A stretch of 64,000 nucleotides of DNA from Hymenobacter sp. YIM 151500-1 (lineage in GTDB: Bacteria; Bacteroidota; Bacteroidia; Cytophagales; Hymenobacteraceae): NCBI RefSeq assembly GCF_025979885.1, contig NZ_CP110139.1, forward strand, positions 1,984,001 through 2,048,000. Direction: 5' to 3'. Both the position numbers and the translations under genes were made by a program. The notes under the pieces are model-generated. The model did no database searches. It saw only the letters and a list, made by a program, of their open reading frames with translations, and was not told where the DNA came from. Positions 16,377 through 24,717 of this stretch are shown here, piece by piece. Position 1 is the first letter of the stretch. Each line of letters opens with the position of its first letter.

Positions 16377-18518
16377 TTAGGCTCGCAGCTGCACCGGCAC
16401 AGCAGCTGCCGCAGGCTCGGCAGCGGTACTGGCTGGATGTACGGCAGTTTCGGGGGCAGCCATAGGGAGGGTGAAGTGAAACGTGGTGCCTCGGCCCAGC
16501 TCACTTTCAAACCAAAGCTGCCCGCCGTTGCGGTCCACAAAGTCGCGGCAGAGGCGCAGCCCCAGGCCCGTTCCTTTTTCGCTGGCCGTGCCCAGGGTGG
16601 TATGGGGACCGGTTAGGCCCGATATGTTATCGTAGTAGGCGGGGTCAATGCCCACGCCCGTGTCGCGCACGGTTACTTGCCAGCTGCTTCCCTGCGGGGC
16701 AGCGGTTACGGTAACGGTGCCGCCGGGCGGCGTAAACTTGAGGGCATTGCTGAGCAGATTGCGCAGCACCAGGCGGGCCATGTTCACGTCGGCGCGGGCC
16801 AGCAGCGGCGTCTGCACCTGGTTGATGAGCTGAATTTCCTTGCGCTCGGCGTCGCCCAGCAGTAGCAGCAGCGTCTCTTCAATAAGCGAGTCCAGACGCA
16901 CGCGCTCGGGGCGGGCCGCTCCCTCGCCCTGCATCTGCGCCGCCGACCAGTTCAGCAGGTTATCCAGCAGGTGCAGCGTGCCGTCGAGCATGCGCGTCAG
17001 CCGGGCCGAGTGCACCGCCAGTTTCTCGGGCGGCAGCGTGCCCAGGTTGAGCAAAGACAGCAGCGAGTACAGGGAGCTAAGCGGACTGCGCAAATCGTGG
17101 GAAATAATCGAAAACAGCGTGTTTTTGGTCTGATTAAGCCGGTCCAGCTCTTCCTTCTGGCGGCTGATGGCCGTGTTCTTGTGCTGGAGCAGGCGGTTGG
17201 CTCGCTGCTGCTGCTGCCGACCTCGGTACAACGCCGCCACTGCCGCCAGCAGCAGCAATGAGCCCACAGCCAGCAGATTACGCAGCTGCTTCTGCCGGTG
17301 CAAAGTGGCTTCTTGTAGCTGCCGGTCTTTCGTCAGCAGTTGTATTTCACGCTCTTTTTTCTCGGTTTCGTAGCGCGTGCGCAAATCGGCAATCTGCACG
17401 GCCCGTTGCTCGGCAAAGGCACTGTCTTGCAGGGCCGCGTGGTACGAGAGGGCCGCCAGCGCCTCATCGGGGCGGCCCTGGCGGCGGTACACGCTGGCCA
17501 GCGAGTAGTACAGGGTACTGCGCTGGGTAGGCGAAGCCGGCCGGACTTCCTCCGTAGCCTGGCGCAAATACCGCTCGGCCAACTCCGGCTGCTGCAGCGA
17601 GTCGTGCATGGCAGCTACCACGCCCAAGGTGGCGGCCCGCACCGAGGCTGGAGCAGTGTCTGGCAGCCGGCGCAACGCCCTGGTGAAGTAGCTCAGGGCG
17701 ACTTCGTGGTTGCCCAGCTCCTGATACAGCTCACCAATACCGTGCAGCAGCTGGCTGGTTTGGGCATCGTCGTGCAGCTCTTCGGCTTTGGCCAGGCCCA
17801 GCTGCCGGTAGTACAGGGCCCGGCTGTGGTGGCGCTGGCGCTGGTGCGCCCGCCCAATGTAGTTGAGGGAGCCAATGGCGTTGCGCTGGTCGCCGGCAGC
17901 CTGCCACAGGGCCAAGGCCTGCTCGTGGCTGGTCTGGGCCCGCCGCCACCGATCCTGGCCGCCGTACAGCAGCCCTAGCTGCTCGTGCAGGCGCGCCTGC
18001 CCGCCGCGGTTTTGCTGAAGCCGGTACAGCTGCAAAGCCTGCTGGTATTTGCTGCGCGCCTGGCCCGTGTCGCCCTGCTGCTGCAGGGTGTGCCCAAGCC
18101 GGGCCAGCACGCCCGCCGCCGCTGCCGACGAGGGCCTGGTGAGCAACAGGGCCTGGCGGTAGTGCTTCAGGGCGGCGTGGTAGCGGCGCAAAGCCTGAGC
18201 GGCCTGCCCGGCGGCCACGTGGACCTGGTAGCGGCCGGTTGTGTCGGCAAGCGGCAGCAGGCTCAGTTGCTGCTCGGCCTGCTGCAACGCTGCCGCCGCT
18301 TGCCGGGGCGGCAACTCGGCGGGCCGTAGCATCTCGCCGAGGTAAACTGCCGGCGAGGTGCTTTTTTCCTGAGCCAGTAAAATGTTCTCCGAGCTAACTG
18401 CCCACAGCAAAGCCACCCAGAACCAACCGGGAAGCTGCCGATAAAGCCCAATTCGCAGGGGTTTTTGCCTCATTTCCAGTACAAGTATAACTTGGCTAAG
18501 TTGCCTGCATTTTTGCAC
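16377..18518 (-). CDS. TPR-containing membrane sensor histidine kinase
   Basis: 713 residues. An N-terminal hydrophobic segment (about 29-48) leads to a periplasmic array of tetratricopeptide repeats (about 75-370), a membrane segment LRNLLAVGSLLLLAAVAALY (412-431), a short coiled coil, the HisKA box FSIISHDLRSPLSSL (His474) and a HATPase_c domain (N box NLLSNALKFTP, G1 DTGVGIDP, G2 GTGLGLRLC). This arrangement is common in Bacteroidota sensors. ATG at 18473 is an alternative start. It lies downstream of crtW but after a 112-base gap, so its partner and signal are unknown. Confidence 0.9.
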   Translation of the reverse strand: MQKCRQLSQVILVLEMRQKPLRIGLYRQLPGWFWVALLWAVSSENILLAQEKSTSPAVYLGEMLRPAELPPRQAAAALQQAEQQLSLLPLADTTGRYQVHVAAGQAAQALRRYHAALKHYRQALLLTRPSSAAAAGVLARLGHTLQQQGDTGQARSKYQQALQLYRLQQNRGGQARLHEQLGLLYGGQDRWRRAQTSHEQALALWQAAGDQRNAIGSLNYIGRAHQRQRHHSRALYYRQLGLAKAEELHDDAQTSQLLHGIGELYQELGNHEVALSYFTRALRRLPDTAPASVRAATLGVVAAMHDSLQQPELAERYLRQATEEVRPASPTQRSTLYYSLASVYRRQGRPDEALAALSYHAALQDSAFAEQRAVQIADLRTRYETEKKEREIQLLTKDRQLQEATLHRQKQLRNLLAVGSLLLLAAVAALYRGRQQQQRANRLLQHKNTAISRQKEELDRLNQTKNTLFSIISHDLRSPLSSLYSLLSLLNLGTLPPEKLAVHSARLTRMLDGTLHLLDNLLNWSAAQMQGEGAARPERVRLDSLIEETLLLLLGDAERKEIQLINQVQTPLLARADVNMARLVLRNLLSNALKFTPPGGTVTVTAAPQGSSWQVTVRDTGVGIDPAYYDNISGLTGPHTTLGTASEKGTGLGLRLCRDFVDRNGGQLWFESELGRGTTFHFTLPMAAPETAVHPASTAAEPAAAAVPVQLRA

Positions 18519-18630
18519 TGCACATTCGTACCAATATACAAAGGTATGGATAGTCGTAAGCTAATCAGCCTCTTATACTTTATAGATTTTGGCACTGCCC
18601 CCAGAGCCGCAGCCACTTATCCGGCTATAC

Positions 18631-19386
18631 CTAGCGGGCGGCTTGCTCGGCCAACTCCTTGGCCCGCCACAAGCGCCACCACGGCACGTAGGGCTGGTCA
18701 TGGTGCTCATAGTGGTAGCCGAAAAAGTAGCAGCTACAGAATGCCCACAGATGATGCCGCAGCTGACTGCGCGACTTATACGGGTTGTGCGCCTCATGCT
18801 CGCCGCGGTGGGGCAGGTAGGTACCAAAGTAGAACAGCTGCAGGGTAGCCAGCACGGCTGGCACCATCCAGAAAGCAATGACATTGGCCTGCGGAAACCA
18901 GAGCTTCAGCAAGTTATACGTCAGGGCCATGAGCAGCACCTGGCTCACGGTCACGTAGTTCCAGGCGAAGCGCAGAAACCAGCGCAGAAAGCCAGGGTGG
19001 CGGCCGTCGTGGAAGTCGGGGTCGTCCTCGGTGCCTACGTGGCGGTGGTGGGCGTGGTGCTTGGGCAGCATCCGCGGAAACCAGTTGAAGGCAAACAGCC
19101 CGGCCGTCAGGGTGCCGATGGCGTTGTTGAGGCGCTTGTTGGCGCTGACCACGCCGTGCATGGCGTCGTGGGCCGTGATGAACAGGCCAGTGTAGAGGTG
19201 GGTTTGCAGCAGCACCAGCAAGTAGGGCCCCGGCGTGCGCCAGTCGGGCTGGTACTCAGCCAGTAAAAAGCCCAACAGTCCCGCCCAAGCCGTCAAGATA
19301 ATCAGCGCCATGGCTACGCCTCTGTAGCCCAGCGGCGCGGGCTTCAGGCGTACAGAATCAGGAGCAGGCTGGGCGACTGGCCTCAT
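18631..19386 (-). CDS. crtW: Carotenoid 4,4'-ketolase (CrtW-type membrane di-iron oxygenase)
   Basis: 251-residue membrane fatty-acid-desaturase-fold enzyme that would add keto groups to beta-carotene rings (canthaxanthin/astaxanthin route). Histidine boxes: HDAMH (His73, His77), HHAHH (110-114) and HYEHH (225-229), plus the CrtW-like TYLPHRGEHEAHNPY stretch (about 189-203). Four hydrophobic segments surround them. Location beside ispH, crtB, crtI and crtZ supports a ketolase rather than a lipid desaturase. It is last in the minus-strand carotenoid run. Confidence 0.85.
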   Translation of the reverse strand: MRPVAQPAPDSVRLKPAPLGYRGVAMALIILTAWAGLLGFLLAEYQPDWRTPGPYLLVLLQTHLYTGLFITAHDAMHGVVSANKRLNNAIGTLTAGLFAFNWFPRMLPKHHAHHRHVGTEDDPDFHDGRHPGFLRWFLRFAWNYVTVSQVLLMALTYNLLKLWFPQANVIAFWMVPAVLATLQLFYFGTYLPHRGEHEAHNPYKSRSQLRHHLWAFCSCYFFGYHYEHHDQPYVPWWRLWRAKELAEQAAR

Positions 19387-19468
19387 GTTGTCGAATAGTC
19401 TACGAAAGGTCTGGTCGGAAGGTGGGACTGGGCGGCTGGCCTCAGCTCATCAGCTCATCAGCTCTTGG

Positions 19469-20317
19469 CTACAGCATCAGCAGTGCATCGCGCACCTGCT
19501 CCATCAGCCACATTGGGGTGCTGGTGGCCCCGCAGATGCCCACCGTCTGCCCCGGCTGAAACCACTCGGGCCGTAGCTCTTCTACCTTGGAAATAAAATG
19601 AGTGGCGGGGTTGGTTTCCTTGCACACCTGGTAAAGCACCTTGCCGTTGGAGCTTTTCGTGCCCGATACAAATACAATCTGGTCGAACTGGGCGGCAAAC
19701 TTGCGTAGGTCTTTGTCCCGGTTGCTTACCTGGCGGCAGATGGTGTCGTTGGCATTCACCTGAAAGCCGCGCTGCTCCAGCTCGTCCTTGATGCGGTAAA
19801 ACGAATCGGTGCTCTTGGTGGTCTGGCTGTAGAGGGTGATGTTGGCGGGCAGCTCGTGGCGCAGCAACTCGTCCAGGTTTTCAAACACCACGGCCTGCCC
19901 GCTGGTCTGGCCCAGCAGGCCGCGCACCTCGGCGTGCCCGTGCTTGCCGTAGATAAAAATCTGCTCCTGCTTGTCGTAGGAGGTTTTAATGCGGTTCTGG
20001 AGCTTTAGCACCACCGGGCACGAGGCGTCCACCAGCGTGAGGTTGTTTTCCAGGGCGGTTTGGTAGGTGCTGGGCGGCTCGCCGTGGGCCCGGATGAGCA
20101 CGGCCTCGTTGCGCAGGCTGGCAAACTGCTCGTAGCCGATGATGCGCAGCCCCCGCTGCTCCAGGCGCTCTACCTCCTCGTCGTTGTGCACTATGTCGCC
20201 GAGGCAATACAGGTACCCCTGCTCATCGAGCAGATCCTCAGCCATTTGGATGGCATAGATAACGCCAAAGCAAAAGCCGGAATTGGGGTCGATACGGACG
20301 CTCAGGTGGTGCGGCAT
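19469..20317 (-). CDS. ispH: 4-hydroxy-3-methylbut-2-enyl diphosphate reductase
   Basis: [4Fe-4S] enzyme of the MEP pathway that makes IPP and DMAPP, the carotenoid precursors. 282 residues from ATG 20317 (MPHHLSVRIDPNSGFCFGV). The three cluster cysteines are visible in GFCFGV (Cys16), DASCPVV and DTICRQVSNR, and the substrate motifs HGEPPSTY, KHGHAEVRG, SGTKSSN are present. An upstream in-frame stretch to 20401 is not needed. Its presence inside the crt cluster links precursor supply with pigment synthesis. Confidence 0.96.
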   Translation of the reverse strand: MPHHLSVRIDPNSGFCFGVIYAIQMAEDLLDEQGYLYCLGDIVHNDEEVERLEQRGLRIIGYEQFASLRNEAVLIRAHGEPPSTYQTALENNLTLVDASCPVVLKLQNRIKTSYDKQEQIFIYGKHGHAEVRGLLGQTSGQAVVFENLDELLRHELPANITLYSQTTKSTDSFYRIKDELEQRGFQVNANDTICRQVSNRDKDLRKFAAQFDQIVFVSGTKSSNGKVLYQVCKETNPATHFISKVEELRPEWFQPGQTVGICGATSTPMWLMEQVRDALLML

Positions 20318-20433
20318 AACTAAGGATAAAACCGCAAACGCGGGCAGAAGGTTGTCTTCTTGACCGTCTGGCTTCAGCAAAAAGTACAGGATTTTGCGCA
20401 AACTGCCCGAACTACTGAGCTAGCCGCCGTCAC

Positions 20434-20466
20434 AAAAAAGGCGCCTTCGTGGTCAGAAGCCGCCTC
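20434..20466 (-). terminator. Terminator after the unknown gene upstream of ispH
   Basis: Read on the minus strand: GGCGGCTTC, 7-base loop, GAAGGCGCC, then TTTTTT. One mismatch in a 10-base stem. It separates the gene at 20497 from ispH, so ispH-crtW is a separate transcript from crtI-crtB. Confidence 0.82.
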
Positions 20467-20496
20467 TTCAGATCAACAGAACCGCTGCGCAGTGGC

Positions 20497-20970
20497 CTAC
20501 AGCTGCATCAGGCGCTGAGCATCGGCCTCCGACACGTGGCCGTGGTCAATCATAAACCTGCGCACCAACTGAAACGCCTCCATATCCAGGCCCGACTTAG
20601 GGTGCTTCAGTAGCGAGTTCACCAGAAACTCCCGGTCCTCCTCCACGTGCTGGCTCAGGCCCAGAAAGCTGGGAATATTGCTTTCCACGCTCAGACGCAA
20701 AAACCGGATTTCCGGGTTGTCGGCGTCCAGCTGCCCGGCTTGGTCGAACTGCTTACCGGCGTTCTGAATGTAGGCGAGCTTGTTGAACATGGAAGCGTCG
20801 CGGGCCCGGATGGCTTCGGCGGCGGCTTTGTAGGCCAGCACCACGGCATCCTGCTGCTGGTAGGCCGCCATGAGCTGGTAAAACTTTTCGCCGGCTTCTT
20901 TGCTGGCCGCCGCTTCCTGGTAGGAACGGCGCAGGTTGGCTAAGGTGTAGGGGCTAGCTTCGGCGGACAC
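20497..20970 (-). CDS. Conserved-looking unknown protein of the carotenoid cluster; N-terminus probably misframed
   Basis: The open frame starts at a GTG (complement of 20968-20970) and gives 157 mostly helical residues (SPYTLANLRRSYQEA..., FNKLAYIQNAGKQFDQA, DNPEIRFLRLSVESNIP, DHGHVSEADAQRL). No family is recognised. Directly upstream the same frame reads FYLLFFAAVSAEAS, a signal-peptide core with cleavage site, but it has no start codon. A TTG start with Arg/Lys (LRRLKLL) lies in the next frame, joined across a run of seven T on the minus strand (complement 20982-20988). A one-base slip there would give a normal secreted protein. Confidence 0.65.
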   Translation of the reverse strand: MSAEASPYTLANLRRSYQEAAASKEAGEKFYQLMAAYQQQDAVVLAYKAAAEAIRARDASMFNKLAYIQNAGKQFDQAGQLDADNPEIRFLRLSVESNIPSFLGLSQHVEEDREFLVNSLLKHPKSGLDMEAFQLVRRFMIDHGHVSEADAQRLMQL

Positions 20971-21116
20971 GGCAGCGAAAAAAAGGAGGTAGAAGAAAGG
21001 AGCTTCAGGCGGCGCAAGATTCGTGGACGGATACCCCCAGCCTTAAGGGGCGAGGCTGACTGGAAGAAGGTTGTTGTCCAACAGCCAGTTAGCAGGCTCC
21101 ATTCCGGCCCGCCGCG

Positions 21117-21959
21117 TCAAATAGCCCGCAGGCGGTAGCGAAAGTACGAACCCATCAGCAAAAGCAGCTTGGTGTTATCGGGTACGCGCACCCGCTCGCC
21201 CAGGATGCGGCTGGCCGGCAGCTGCCGGATTTTGTGGAAGAGCTTAAGGTAGTACACGTAGGCCAGGTACACGCCCAGCCGCGCGGCGCGGGGCAGCTGC
21301 ACAATGCCGGCGTACCCGGCCTCAAAGTCGGCCCGGATGTCGGCCTCCACCTGGCGTTTCACCGCGTCGTCGAACCGCTCGTACTGCACGCCGGGGAAGT
21401 ACACGCGGCCCCGGTCTTCGTAGTCGGAGCGGATGTCGCGCAGGAAGTTGACTTTCTGGAACGCGGCCCCCAGGCGCCGGGCCGGCTCCCGCAGGCGCTG
21501 AAACAAGGCTTCGTCGCCCTCGCAAAACACGCGCAGGCACATCAGCCCCACCACTTCGGCCGAGCCGTAGATGTACTTTTCGTACAGACTCTGGTTGTAG
21601 CTCCGGTCGTCGAGGTCCATTTCCATGCTGTACAAAAAGGCGTCGATAAACTCCCGGTCGATGCGGTACAGGCGCACCACGTGCTGAAACGCGTGCAGCA
21701 CGGGGTTCAGGCTAAAGCCCGTGGCCAAGGCCTCGTCGGTCTGGCGGCGGAAGTCCCGGAACAGAGCGGCCTTGTCGAGGTCGTGAAACGTGTCCACAAT
21801 CTCATCGGCCCAGCGCACCCAGCCATACACGGCGTACACGGGCAGGTGAAACCGCCGGTCGAGCGTGCGGATGCCCAGCGTAAACGACGTGCTGTACCGC
21901 TTGGTAATCAGCTTGCTGCACGCCAGGCTGGTATCAGTAAAAAGGGCAACGTGGTCCAT
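21117..21959 (-). CDS. crtB: Phytoene synthase
   Basis: Head-to-head condensation of two geranylgeranyl diphosphates to phytoene, the first committed carotenoid step. 280 residues of trans-isoprenyl-synthase fold, with both aspartate-rich motifs: ADEIVDTFHD (51-60) and NFLRDIRSDYEDRGRVYFP (171-189). Usual length and order. It follows crtI across a gap that holds an AT-rich inverted repeat. Confidence 0.96.
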   Translation of the reverse strand: MDHVALFTDTSLACSKLITKRYSTSFTLGIRTLDRRFHLPVYAVYGWVRWADEIVDTFHDLDKAALFRDFRRQTDEALATGFSLNPVLHAFQHVVRLYRIDREFIDAFLYSMEMDLDDRSYNQSLYEKYIYGSAEVVGLMCLRVFCEGDEALFQRLREPARRLGAAFQKVNFLRDIRSDYEDRGRVYFPGVQYERFDDAVKRQVEADIRADFEAGYAGIVQLPRAARLGVYLAYVYYLKLFHKIRQLPASRILGERVRVPDNTKLLLLMGSYFRYRLRAI

Positions 21960-21972
21960 TTTTTTGAATTAC

Positions 21973-22074
21973 TAATTAGGAATTAGTAATTAAGAATTAC
22001 GTCATGCTCACGTTACAGAACAATTGACCTACTCTCTTACCAACTCTTAATTCTTAATTACTAATTATTAATTC
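21973..22074. repeat. AT-rich inverted repeat overlapping the crtI stop
   Basis: Nineteen bases at 21981-21999 are the exact reverse complement of 22048-22066; weaker pairing extends both ways. The right arm contains ATTACTAATTATTAATTC (22057-22074), identical to 7031-7048, and includes the crtI stop codon (complement of 22068-22070). It occupies the crtI-crtB gap. Confidence 0.8.
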
Positions 22075-23537
22075 TCCTTTTCAACCTCACTCGCTACTAC
22101 CTGGCCCGAAATTAGGGAGGGCGGTACGCCGGGGCCGGGTACGGTGAGTTGGCCCGTAAAGTACAGATTTGCTACTTTCTTACTCTTCAGGGAAGGTTTC
22201 AGAATGGCAGTTTGGCGCAGGGTGTTGGCCAGGCCGTAGGCGTTGCCCTTGTAGCTGTTGTAATCCTGCACGAAGTCGTGGTGGGCGTAGCTGCGCCGGT
22301 ACACCACCGCGTCGCGGATGCTGGTGCCGCAGTGCCGCTCCAGCCGGTCCATGAGCAGGTGGTAGTACCGCTCCCGCGTTTCCTCCGTATCGGGCAGGTC
22401 GGGGGCCACCGGAATCAGCAGAAACAGGTTTTCGCAGCCTTCGGGCGCCACCGAAGGATCGGTTTGGCTGGGGGCCGAGGCGTAGAACAGCGGGCGACTG
22501 GGCCACTGGGGCTGCTCATAAATCTCCTGGGCGTGCCGGGCAAAGTCCTCGTCGAAGAACAGGTTGTGGTGGCGCAGCTTGGGCAGGCGCTTGCTGATGC
22601 CCAGGTAAAACAGCAGGGACGAGGGAGCCATCGTGCGCTTGTCCCAGTAAGCTTCGTTGTAGTGGCGCCACTCGGGGGCTAGCAGGTGCTGCTCGGCGTG
22701 GTGGTAGTCGGCGCCGGCCACCACGATGTCGACGGCCCGGAAGCCCTCGGCGGTTTGCACACCGGTGGCCCGGCCGTTTTCGACCACAATCTGCTGCACG
22801 GGCACGTTGTACTCCAGCGTCACGCCTTGCTCCTGGGCCAGTGCCACCATGCCCTGCACAATGCGGTGCATGCCGCCCATAGGGTACCAGGTGCCCAGGG
22901 CCAGGTCGGCGTAGGTCATCAGGGAATACAAGGCCGGCGTGTTCTGTGGAATGGCTCCCAGAAACAAAGTCGGAAATTCGACCAGCTCCAGCAGGCGCGG
23001 GTCCTGGAAGTAGCGGCGTACGTGGGTGTGCATGCTTTGCAACACGTCGAGGCGCAGGGCATCGAGGGCCAAGCGCGGGTCGGCAAACTCCAGCAGGGAG
23101 CGGCCGGGCATGTACACGAATTTGTTGATGCCGACCTCGTACTTATAAGCCGCCTGCCGCAGAAACGCGTCGAGGCGGGCGGCGCTGCCGGGCTCGTATC
23201 GTTCAAACAGGCCGCGCAGCTCCTCCATCCGGGCCGGAATGTCCACGGCTTCGGGCCCGCGGAAAATTACCTGGTACGAGGGGTCGAGGCGCACCAGGTC
23301 GTAGTAATCGGCGACGCGCTTGCCGAAGCGGGCGAAGTACTTCTCAAACACGTCGGGCATCCAGTACCAGCTCGGGCCCATGTCGAAGGTGAAGCCCTCG
23401 GCCCGAAACACCCGCGCCCGGCCACCGGGGCCTTCATTTTTTTCCAGAATCGTGACGTGGTAGCCGCGCTGGGCCAGGCTGGTAGCCGCCGCCAGGCCGG
23501 CAAAGCCAGCCCCAATAACAAGGACGTGTTTAGGCAC
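22068..23537 (-). CDS. crtI: Phytoene desaturase (CrtI-type)
   Basis: 489-residue FAD-dependent desaturase/isomerase that converts phytoene to lycopene. The N-terminal dinucleotide-binding motif VLVIGAGFAGLAAATSLAQ (about 5-23) is followed by EKNEGPGGRARVFRAEGFTFDMGPSWY, typical of CrtI. The C-terminus has the bacterial-type carotenoid dehydrogenase signature TGQLTVPGPGVPPSLISGQVVA. It is upstream of crtB, with only the repeat-filled gap between. Confidence 0.96.
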   Translation of the reverse strand: MPKHVLVIGAGFAGLAAATSLAQRGYHVTILEKNEGPGGRARVFRAEGFTFDMGPSWYWMPDVFEKYFARFGKRVADYYDLVRLDPSYQVIFRGPEAVDIPARMEELRGLFERYEPGSAARLDAFLRQAAYKYEVGINKFVYMPGRSLLEFADPRLALDALRLDVLQSMHTHVRRYFQDPRLLELVEFPTLFLGAIPQNTPALYSLMTYADLALGTWYPMGGMHRIVQGMVALAQEQGVTLEYNVPVQQIVVENGRATGVQTAEGFRAVDIVVAGADYHHAEQHLLAPEWRHYNEAYWDKRTMAPSSLLFYLGISKRLPKLRHHNLFFDEDFARHAQEIYEQPQWPSRPLFYASAPSQTDPSVAPEGCENLFLLIPVAPDLPDTEETRERYYHLLMDRLERHCGTSIRDAVVYRRSYAHHDFVQDYNSYKGNAYGLANTLRQTAILKPSLKSKKVANLYFTGQLTVPGPGVPPSLISGQVVASEVEKEN

Positions 23538-23926
23538 AGAAAAACGGTAGAAAAATGAATGTCAGCTGCTTACTCAATTTTGCTTCGGCGCCGCAGCCAG
23601 TTGCTTTACCTAGTGCAGCCCTTCCCTGCCTAGCTTTCCGAATAACATACCGTCAAACCAGCCAGAGGTTCAACAAATGAAGCGCAGATTGGGCAGATTA
23701 ACTGGCTTTCACGGATGCCGACCAGTGCACGCGCGCCTCTGCTAAGGCGGTTGTAGTTGTCAGCAGTATGCACTACCCGTTTGCAACGCTAAATAATTCG
23801 TGAAATCCAGGTAATCTGCACAAGCTGTGATGAAAGACATACGGGCCGCGAACCACGCAGCCGGGTGGCTAACGTCGTCCGCGGCCCGCGATACGCCCGG
23901 GGCGGTCTGTACTCTCTCCCTATTCC
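23538..23926. repeat. crtI-sigma gap with imperfect inverted repeat
   Basis: No gene is visible. An inverted repeat with arms 23693-23713 and 23799-23819 (19 of 21 positions pair) is built of TTTCACG / TAATCTGC words resembling those of the element at 2200-2315. No clear TAnnTTTG promoter for crtI is recognised here. Confidence 0.6.
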
Positions 23927-24442
23927 CTACACGCCGGGGGCGTATGTCTGCAGCGCCTGCTTAAGCTCTTTGCGGGCGATATGAATGCGGTTTTTGACGG
24001 TGCCAATCGGAATTTGCAGCTTCTCCGCAATTTCCAGGTACTTGTAGCCGATGTAGTACATCATGAACGGTGTACGGTAGTCGGCCGACAAGCCCGCAAT
24101 GGCTTCGTTGATATCGGCTACTACGAAATCCGAAGACGCTCCGTTGTGGGTAATGTAGTTTTCATCGGTATTAAAATATTGGAAATACTCAGTGCTATCA
24201 ATATTACTGTTGCGCTTAGTAATCTTGTTGTAGTTGTTAATGAAGGTGTTGCGCATGATGGTGTACAACCACGCCTTCAAATTGGTGCCCGCCTTGAACT
24301 TGTCCTTGTTCAGCAGTGCCTTCAGCAAGGTTTCCTGCACCAGGTCCTTAGCATCGTCGGCGTCGCGGGTCAGGTTCATCGCCACGGGCTTCAGTGAATA
24401 GGAAATCTTTTGTACTTGGTTGGTGAATTCCAAAGAGGTCAT
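23927..24442 (-). CDS. ECF-type RNA polymerase sigma factor
   Basis: 171-residue group 4 sigma factor. Region 2 (about 20-85) includes DADDAKDLVQETLLKALLNKDKF and NLKAWLYTIMRNTFINNYNK; region 4 (about 115-165) includes ISGL-like AIAGLSADYRTPF and the helix-turn-helix GTVKNRIHIARKELKQAL. No anti-sigma gene is adjacent. Its place between the CarH-like regulator and crtI suggests it helps express the carotenoid genes, as light- or stress-linked ECF factors do elsewhere; that link is inferred. Confidence 0.92.
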   Translation of the reverse strand: MTSLEFTNQVQKISYSLKPVAMNLTRDADDAKDLVQETLLKALLNKDKFKAGTNLKAWLYTIMRNTFINNYNKITKRNSNIDSTEYFQYFNTDENYITHNGASSDFVVADINEAIAGLSADYRTPFMMYYIGYKYLEIAEKLQIPIGTVKNRIHIARKELKQALQTYAPGV

Positions 24443-24473
24443 ACTGTTTAGCTTTTCGTGGCAAAAAGTTAAA

Positions 24474-24502
24474 CAAATATACGAGGGAATCTGAAAGTCA
24501 AA
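24474..24502 (-). promoter_or_regulatory. Promoter of the ECF sigma gene
   Basis: Minus strand: TTTG (24502-24499), 17 bases, TATATTTG (24481-24474), a full match to TAnnTTTG. It lies about 32 bases before the ATG. The presence of a housekeeping-type promoter means the sigma gene need not depend on itself. Confidence 0.72.
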
Positions 24503-24656
24503 TAGCTGCTCACAATTTTTTTTTCAGAAAAATTTTATGGCTTCTGAACGCCCACTCGTTTATCATATAACTACTTAACCAGCAACTATTTACCAGTTGC
24601 TAGCAGGCTCATTTTAGGCTTACTTTTTGGTAGGTAGTTCACCCCGATTCAACGGC

Positions 24657-24694
24657 TAAGCCGGCTACCTTCCTTACGGGTGGCGGCCGGCTTA
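24657..24694 (-). terminator. Hairpin after the CarH-like gene
   Basis: TAAGCCGGC (24657-24665) pairs perfectly with GCCGGCTTA (24686-24694). It lies 24 bases past the regulator stop in the minus direction. The T-run is weak. Confidence 0.6.
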
Positions 24695-24717
24695 GTTAAA
24701 CAAATCTGGTTACGAAT

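Noticed and set aside
15547..18518. LytTR regulator and TPR kinase as a cognate two-component pair
   Set aside because: They are convergent, not cotranscribed, and the kinase is HisKA-type, which does not normally pair with LytTR regulators. Adjacency alone is not enough.
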